From assembly GCF_000757825.1 (NCBI RefSeq), contig NZ_CP009451.1, positions 744,001-808,000 on the forward strand: a stretch of 64,000 nt of DNA, read 5' to 3'. The position numbers and the translations under genes are program-made. A model generated the notes under the pieces. The model worked only from the letters and a program-made list of their open reading frames with translations, was not told where the DNA came from and did not search any database. Positions within the stretch are counted from its first letter, which is position 1. Each line of letters starts with the position of its first letter. The stretch comes from Cedecea neteri. Lineage in GTDB: Bacteria > Pseudomonadota > Gammaproteobacteria > Enterobacterales > Enterobacteriaceae. Shown here one piece after another: positions 60,367 through 64,000 of this stretch.

Positions 60367-60651
60367 ATGAGCGATGTTGAACGCTATGTGATAACGGTAC
60401 AATTTGAAGATCGAAGCCTTGCCGACATCAACGAGCTGAACAACCAGCTAACCCTGGGCGGCTTCTCACCTACCCTCACCGATGACGAAGGGAAAATACA
60501 CGAACTTGGGCCAGGCAGTTTTGGGCTAATCAGTACGCTGGATGAACGTGAGGTGGAAACGCTGGCCAAAGGACTGGGCAACGTGGCGCTGGGAACAGAA
60601 CCTGACGTCATAGTCAGCCGTTGGGAAGTCTGGCAGAAACAAAAGCCATAA
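60367..60651 (+). CDS. ydiZ: Uncharacterised protein YdiZ
   Basis: 94 residues, beginning MSDVERYVITVQFEDRSLADINELNNQL, similar to E. coli YdiZ and located after pfkB. Function unknown. GTG at 60361 is an alternative start; ATG at 60367 with AAGGGGG upstream is preferred. Confidence 0.85.
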   Translation: MSDVERYVITVQFEDRSLADINELNNQLTLGGFSPTLTDDEGKIHELGPGSFGLISTLDEREVETLAKGLGNVALGTEPDVIVSRWEVWQKQKP

Positions 60652-60757
60652 GGTTTTGAGTACCGGCCGGGGTTGTGCGTCAGCGCGTGTTTTTGACCGG
60701 CAAACGGCGATAAGCTATTGATTGCAGTGTCTACCAGCCAACCTGGGGAGAAAAGTC

Positions 60758-61618
60758 ATGTGGCAAGCCATCCGTCATTTGTTAAGCGAGCAGTTGGGCG
60801 ACGCAGAAATCGAGCAACGCACTGAGCTACCCGGCGGCGAAATTCATGCAGCCTGGCATATTCGTTATGCCGGTCATGAGATTTTCGTCAAATGCGATGA
60901 GCGGGAAATGCTGCCCATCTTTACCGCCGAAGCAGACCAGCTGGAGCTGCTGTCGCGCAGTAAAACGGTCAGAGTGCCCAAAGTTTGGGGGCTGGGCAGC
61001 GACAGGGATTACAGTTTTTTGCTGCTGGAATACCTGCCGGCTAAGCCGCTGGACGCCCATAACGCTTTTCTTCTCGGCCAACAGCTGGCCCGGCTTCATC
61101 AATGGAGCGACCAGCCACAGTTTGGTCTCGACTTTGACAACGACCTTTCCACCACCCCGCAGCCCAACGCCTGGCAGCGCCGCTGGTCAACTTTCTTCGC
61201 CGAACAGCGCATTGGCTGGCAGCTGGAAATGGCGGCAGAAAAAGGCATCGACTACGGCGATATCGATCTGATTGTTGATTTCGTTCAGCAGGCGCTGGCC
61301 TCGCACCAGCCGCAGCCTTCGCTGCTGCACGGTGACCTGTGGTCAGGTAATTGTGCGCTGGGGCCTGACGGACCGTTTATTTACGATCCGGCCTGTTATT
61401 GGGGCGACCGCGAGTGCGACCTGGCCATGCTGCCGCTGCACAGCGACCAGCCGCCACAAATCTACGACGGATATCAATCGGTCTCGCCGCTGCCTTCGGG
61501 CTTCCTCGAGCGTCAGCCCATTTACCAGCTTTACACCCTGCTTAACCGGGCAATTCTGTTTGGCGGGCAGCATCTGGTCACGGCGCAAAAAGCGCTGGAA
61601 CGCGTGTTAGCAGCCTGA
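60758..61618 (+). CDS. yniA: Fructosamine kinase family protein YniA
   Basis: 286 residues, same as E. coli YniA. Kinase-like fold with LLHGDLWSGNCALG (catalytic Asp) and IYDPACYWGDRECDLAML. The family phosphorylates sugar-amine adducts to help remove glycation; the E. coli protein itself has been called a site-specific kinase. GGGGAG before the ATG. Confidence 0.93.
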   Translation: MWQAIRHLLSEQLGDAEIEQRTELPGGEIHAAWHIRYAGHEIFVKCDEREMLPIFTAEADQLELLSRSKTVRVPKVWGLGSDRDYSFLLLEYLPAKPLDAHNAFLLGQQLARLHQWSDQPQFGLDFDNDLSTTPQPNAWQRRWSTFFAEQRIGWQLEMAAEKGIDYGDIDLIVDFVQQALASHQPQPSLLHGDLWSGNCALGPDGPFIYDPACYWGDRECDLAMLPLHSDQPPQIYDGYQSVSPLPSGFLERQPIYQLYTLLNRAILFGGQHLVTAQKALERVLAA

Positions 61619-61622
61619 GAGT

Positions 61623-61655
61623 GAGCCACTCCAACCCGGAGTGGCTCGTTATCTT
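61623..61655. terminator. Terminator between yniA and yniB
   Basis: GAGCCACTCC / GGAGTGGCTC stem with five-base loop between convergent genes, tail GTTATCTTAT. Confidence 0.75.
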
Positions 61656-62190
61656 ATAAAAAGCCGAGCAGCTTAAAGAAGAAGTAGCCCACCACGATAA
61701 TAATCACCGGCAGGATATAGAGCGGGAAAATCTGCAGCAAGATGGTGTGGTGGGGAACAATCACCTTCGCGTCGAGCTGCGCTTTGCTGAGCCCATCCGG
61801 CCCTTTGGCCTGTTCGAGGATCAGCTGATCCTGCACGCCCTCACGCAGGAATTTTGCCTGGCGACTCATACGAGCCCCTGAATCCTGCAGCGCCAGCCCG
61901 ATGAAAATTAACGCGTAAATCAGCCAAAAGAAGAGGTTTATCTGGCCGTTAAAGTCCGGCTGCGGCGAGTTGTACCAGAAAAGATTCAGGAACGGCGTAT
62001 TAAACCGCATCATCTCGATCATCACGTGGGCAAAATCCATCATCACGGCGTCAATGCCCGGCTGTTTTTCGCTGTGCTGATACATAAACTTCAGGACCGA
62101 AATCACGGTCGACAGCAGCGCCGGGATAAAAATCACCCAGCCCGCCACGCGCTTTAAAATCGCAATGCGTCCAGCTTGTTGATACGTCAT
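61654..62190 (-). CDS. yniB: Inner-membrane protein YniB
   Basis: 178 residues, same as E. coli. Three hydrophobic segments (IFIPALLSTVISVL, FFWLIYALIFIGLAL, LYILPVIIIVVGYFFF). Function unknown. The start MTYQQAGRIAILKRV at 62190 has AGGGGAG upstream. Divergent from hxpB. Confidence 0.93.
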   Translation of the reverse strand: MTYQQAGRIAILKRVAGWVIFIPALLSTVISVLKFMYQHSEKQPGIDAVMMDFAHVMIEMMRFNTPFLNLFWYNSPQPDFNGQINLFFWLIYALIFIGLALQDSGARMSRQAKFLREGVQDQLILEQAKGPDGLSKAQLDAKVIVPHHTILLQIFPLYILPVIIIVVGYFFFKLLGFL

Positions 62191-62358
62191 GCACTCCCCT
62201 TTATTAGGACGTAACGTTATACGCTCAAAGTCTACCCCGTATGGCGCTATTTCGCCTGAGCTTTGCGGGCTAATTTTGCAAAAGCGGTAGCTTCGGGCTT
62301 CGTTTCCGGCTAAAGATACACAAACATTTCTTTTAGACGAACAGAAAGGAGTCACTTT

Positions 62359-63027
62359 ATGGCCGAAACGCGCCAGATTCTTGCGGCAATTTTTGATATG
62401 GATGGACTACTGATTGATTCCGAGCCGCTTTGGGATCGTGCGGAGCTGGACGTGCTGAAAAGCATCGGCGTCGACATTACTCGTCGTAACGAACTGCCCG
62501 ACACGCTGGGATTGCGCATCGACCTGGTGGTCGAACTGTGGTATTCACGTCAGCCCTGGAACGGGCCCTCACGTGAGGAAGTCACCGCGCGCGTTATCGA
62601 GCGTGCAATTTCGCTGGTTGAAGAAGAACGCCCTCTGCTGCCGGGCGTGGTCGAAGCGGTAAAACTGTGCAAAGAACAGGGCCTTAAGGTTGGCCTCGCC
62701 TCCGCCTCCCCGCTGCACATGCTGGAAAAAGTGCTTGAGATGTTCGATTTACGCCAGTACTTCGACGCTATCGCCTCCGCTGAACATCTGCCCTACAGCA
62801 AACCACATCCGCAAGTTTACCTGGACGCTGCCGCAAAACTGGGTGTCGATCCGCTTTGTTGCGTCACGCTTGAAGACTCGGTCAACGGCATGATCGCGAG
62901 CAAAGCCGCGCGCATGCGCTCTATCGTCGTGCCTGCCGACGAAAACTTTGCCGACCCGCGTTGGTGCCTGGCGGACGTCAAGCTCCCTTCTTTGGTTGAG
63001 CTCACCGCGACAGGCCTGAAAGGCTAA
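62359..63027 (+). CDS. hxpB: Hexitol/2-deoxyglucose-6-phosphatase HxpB (YniC)
   Basis: 222 residues, HAD superfamily. DxDG nucleophile motif FDMDGLLIDSEP (about 13-24), ASASP motif II, Lys in YSKPHP and acidic EDSVNG motif. In E. coli it dephosphorylates 2-deoxyglucose 6-phosphate and related sugar phosphates. AAAGGAG before the ATG. Confidence 0.95.
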   Translation: MAETRQILAAIFDMDGLLIDSEPLWDRAELDVLKSIGVDITRRNELPDTLGLRIDLVVELWYSRQPWNGPSREEVTARVIERAISLVEEERPLLPGVVEAVKLCKEQGLKVGLASASPLHMLEKVLEMFDLRQYFDAIASAEHLPYSKPHPQVYLDAAAKLGVDPLCCVTLEDSVNGMIASKAARMRSIVVPADENFADPRWCLADVKLPSLVELTATGLKG

Positions 63028-63091
63028 ATCTCTCGGGCGGCTAATGTCGCCCATCTCCCTGACAAAATGTTACACCGTCACCACTTCCGAA

Positions 63092-63129
63092 TACTGTACA
63101 AAAACCCTATACTGGATGAATCGACAGTT
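63092..63129 (+). promoter_or_regulatory. Two overlapping LexA boxes upstream of ydjM
   Basis: TACTGTACAAAAACCCTATA (63092-63111) and TACTGGATGAATCGACAGTT (63110-63129) fit the CTG-N10-CAG pattern; the first has CTA in the right half. E. coli ydjM is a known LexA target with two boxes. Confidence 0.75.
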
Positions 63130-63148
63130 TCTTCATTCGGGTTGTATC

Positions 63149-63739
63149 ATGACGGCGGAAGGCCACCTGCTCTTTTCTATTGCCTGCGCAGTTTTTGCCA
63201 AAAACGCCGAGCTGACGCCCGTCCTTGCCCAGGGTGACTGGTGGCACATCGTGCCGTCTGCCATTCTGACCTGCCTGCTGCCGGACATTGACCACCCGAA
63301 ATCCTTCCTGGGCCAGCGGTTAAGCTGGATCTCAAAGCCCGTGGCACGAATGTGCGGCCACCGGGGGTTCACCCACAGCCTGTTTGCGGTGTTTGCCGGG
63401 CTGGCGCTGTTTTATCTCAAAGTGCCGGAAAGCTGGGTTATCCCAGCCGATGCGCTGCAGGGCATGGTTTTAGGCTACCTGAGCCACATTCTCGCCGACA
63501 TGCTGACGCCCGCTGGCGTTCCGCTGCTGTGGCCCTGCCGCTGGCGCTTTCGTTTCCCCGTAGTCCGGCCGCAAAAAGGCAATCAACTTGAGCGAGCCTT
63601 ATGCATGGCGCTGTTCGGCCTGGCGGTCTGGATGCCACAAAGCCTGCCCGAAAACGGTGCAGTGCGCTGGTCTTCGCAGATGATAAATTCGCTGCAAACC
63701 ACCTTTAATAGCTTTATTACCCATCAATCCGGACACTAA
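63149..63739 (+). CDS. ydjM: SOS-inducible inner-membrane protein YdjM
   Basis: 196 residues, DUF457 family membrane metal-dependent hydrolase. Histidine/aspartate motifs MTAEGHLLFS, LPDIDHP, GHRGFTHS and HILADMLTPAG are conserved. Length equals E. coli YdjM. SOS-induced in E. coli; role unknown. The start MTAEGHL is chosen downstream of the LexA boxes. Confidence 0.95.
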   Translation: MTAEGHLLFSIACAVFAKNAELTPVLAQGDWWHIVPSAILTCLLPDIDHPKSFLGQRLSWISKPVARMCGHRGFTHSLFAVFAGLALFYLKVPESWVIPADALQGMVLGYLSHILADMLTPAGVPLLWPCRWRFRFPVVRPQKGNQLERALCMALFGLAVWMPQSLPENGAVRWSSQMINSLQTTFNSFITHQSGH

Positions 63740-63871
63740 TTCACCGAAAAATCCTATTTAGTAATAATCAATTCCTTTTGTATATAAGAAGAATCCCCGC
63801 CATCTGTTACGCTTTGCAACATAACGGCGGCCCATGCGCTGCCGCATGACAATAAATCAGGAGATATGGGG

Positions 63872-64000
63872 ATGAATTTTCCACTGGTAGCGAACATCGT
63901 GGTGTTCGTCGTATTGCTATTGCTGCTGGCGCAAACCCGCCATAAACAATGGAGCCTCGCCAAAAAAGTATTGGCGGGTCTGGTACTGGGCGTCATTTTC
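63872..64000 (+). CDS. tcyP: L-cystine transporter TcyP (5' part, cut by window end)
   Basis: First 43 codons ([34 protein letters not shown]...) match E. coli TcyP/YdjN, a sodium:dicarboxylate-symporter-family cystine importer. AGGAG lies eight bases before this ATG; an in-frame ATG two codons earlier is too close to it. The remainder lies outside the window. Confidence 0.95.
   Translation, partial: MNFPLVANIVVFVVLLLLLAQTRHKQWSLAKKVLAGLVLGVIF

Overview
The window is a chromosomal segment from a member of the Enterobacteriaceae. Gene content and order follow the Escherichia coli K-12 stretch from cfa to tcyP: cfa, ribE, mdtK, tRNA-Val, pykF, lpp, ldtE, sufABCDSE, menI-ydiJ, ydiK, rprA, ppsA/ppsR, aroH, hemP, selO, ydiV, nlpC, btuDEC, ihfA, pheTSM, rplT, rpmI, infC, thrS, ydiY, pfkB, ydiZ, yniA, yniB, hxpB, ydjM and tcyP. 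Protein similarity to E. coli is high (recognised from memory, not computed). Several accessory blocks absent from E. coli K-12 point to a related genus such as Cedecea, Enterobacter or Kosakonia. The genus cannot be fixed from the sequence alone.

Layout. 0-5.3 kb: membrane lipid cyclopropanation (cfa), an extra family 1 glycosidase with CRP-like and LacI-type sites, riboflavin synthase and the MATE exporter mdtK. 5.4-8.7 kb: three tRNA-Val(GAC) genes. Two are identical and bracket a 3-kb cassette holding a 46-residue peptide gene, a RidA-like protein, a hydrolase and a LysR regulator. 9-12.1 kb: pykF, lpp and the L,D-transpeptidase ldtE. 12.2-17.8 kb: the Suf iron-sulfur operon on the minus strand behind a Fur box. 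18.1-21.4 kb: an accessory block with a second UbiB-type kinase, a lipoprotein and a CPBP protease. 21.5-26.3 kb: menI, ydiJ and ydiK. 26.3-27.1 kb: a gene-free, strongly structured repeat element, then the sRNA gene rprA with an RcsB box. 27.1-31.9 kb: a Fur-controlled siderophore locus with one TonB receptor and two exported esterases. 32-36.8 kb: ppsA, ppsR and aroH with recognisable Cra and TrpR sites. 36.9-42.8 kb: a complete heme uptake operon hemPRSTUV under a Fur box. 42.8-50.2 kb: selO, ydiV, an inserted LacI regulator, nlpC, btuDEC and a MarR-acetyltransferase fusion. 50.3-57.7 kb: the thrS-infC-rpmI-rplT-pheMST-ihfA translation cluster with its leader peptide, attenuator and operators. 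57.9-64 kb: a small unknown gene, ydiY, pfkB, ydiZ, yniA, yniB, hxpB, a LexA-controlled ydjM and the start of tcyP, which runs off the end.

Iron links much of the window. Suf repairs iron-sulfur clusters under iron limitation. The siderophore and heme systems bring iron in. RprA and RcsB report envelope stress beside them. The conserved backbone is interrupted at precise gene borders by accessory genes: the glycosidase, the tRNA cassette, the UbiB/lipoprotein/CPBP block, the siderophore locus, hemRSTUV, the LacI regulator, the MarR-GNAT protein and the 84-residue ORF. No transposase, integrase, prophage gene, CRISPR array or obvious pseudogene was found. The strongest candidates for something undescribed are the 455-bp structured element (26356-26810), the 46-residue peptide gene in the tRNA cassette, and the siderophore locus with two exported esterases.
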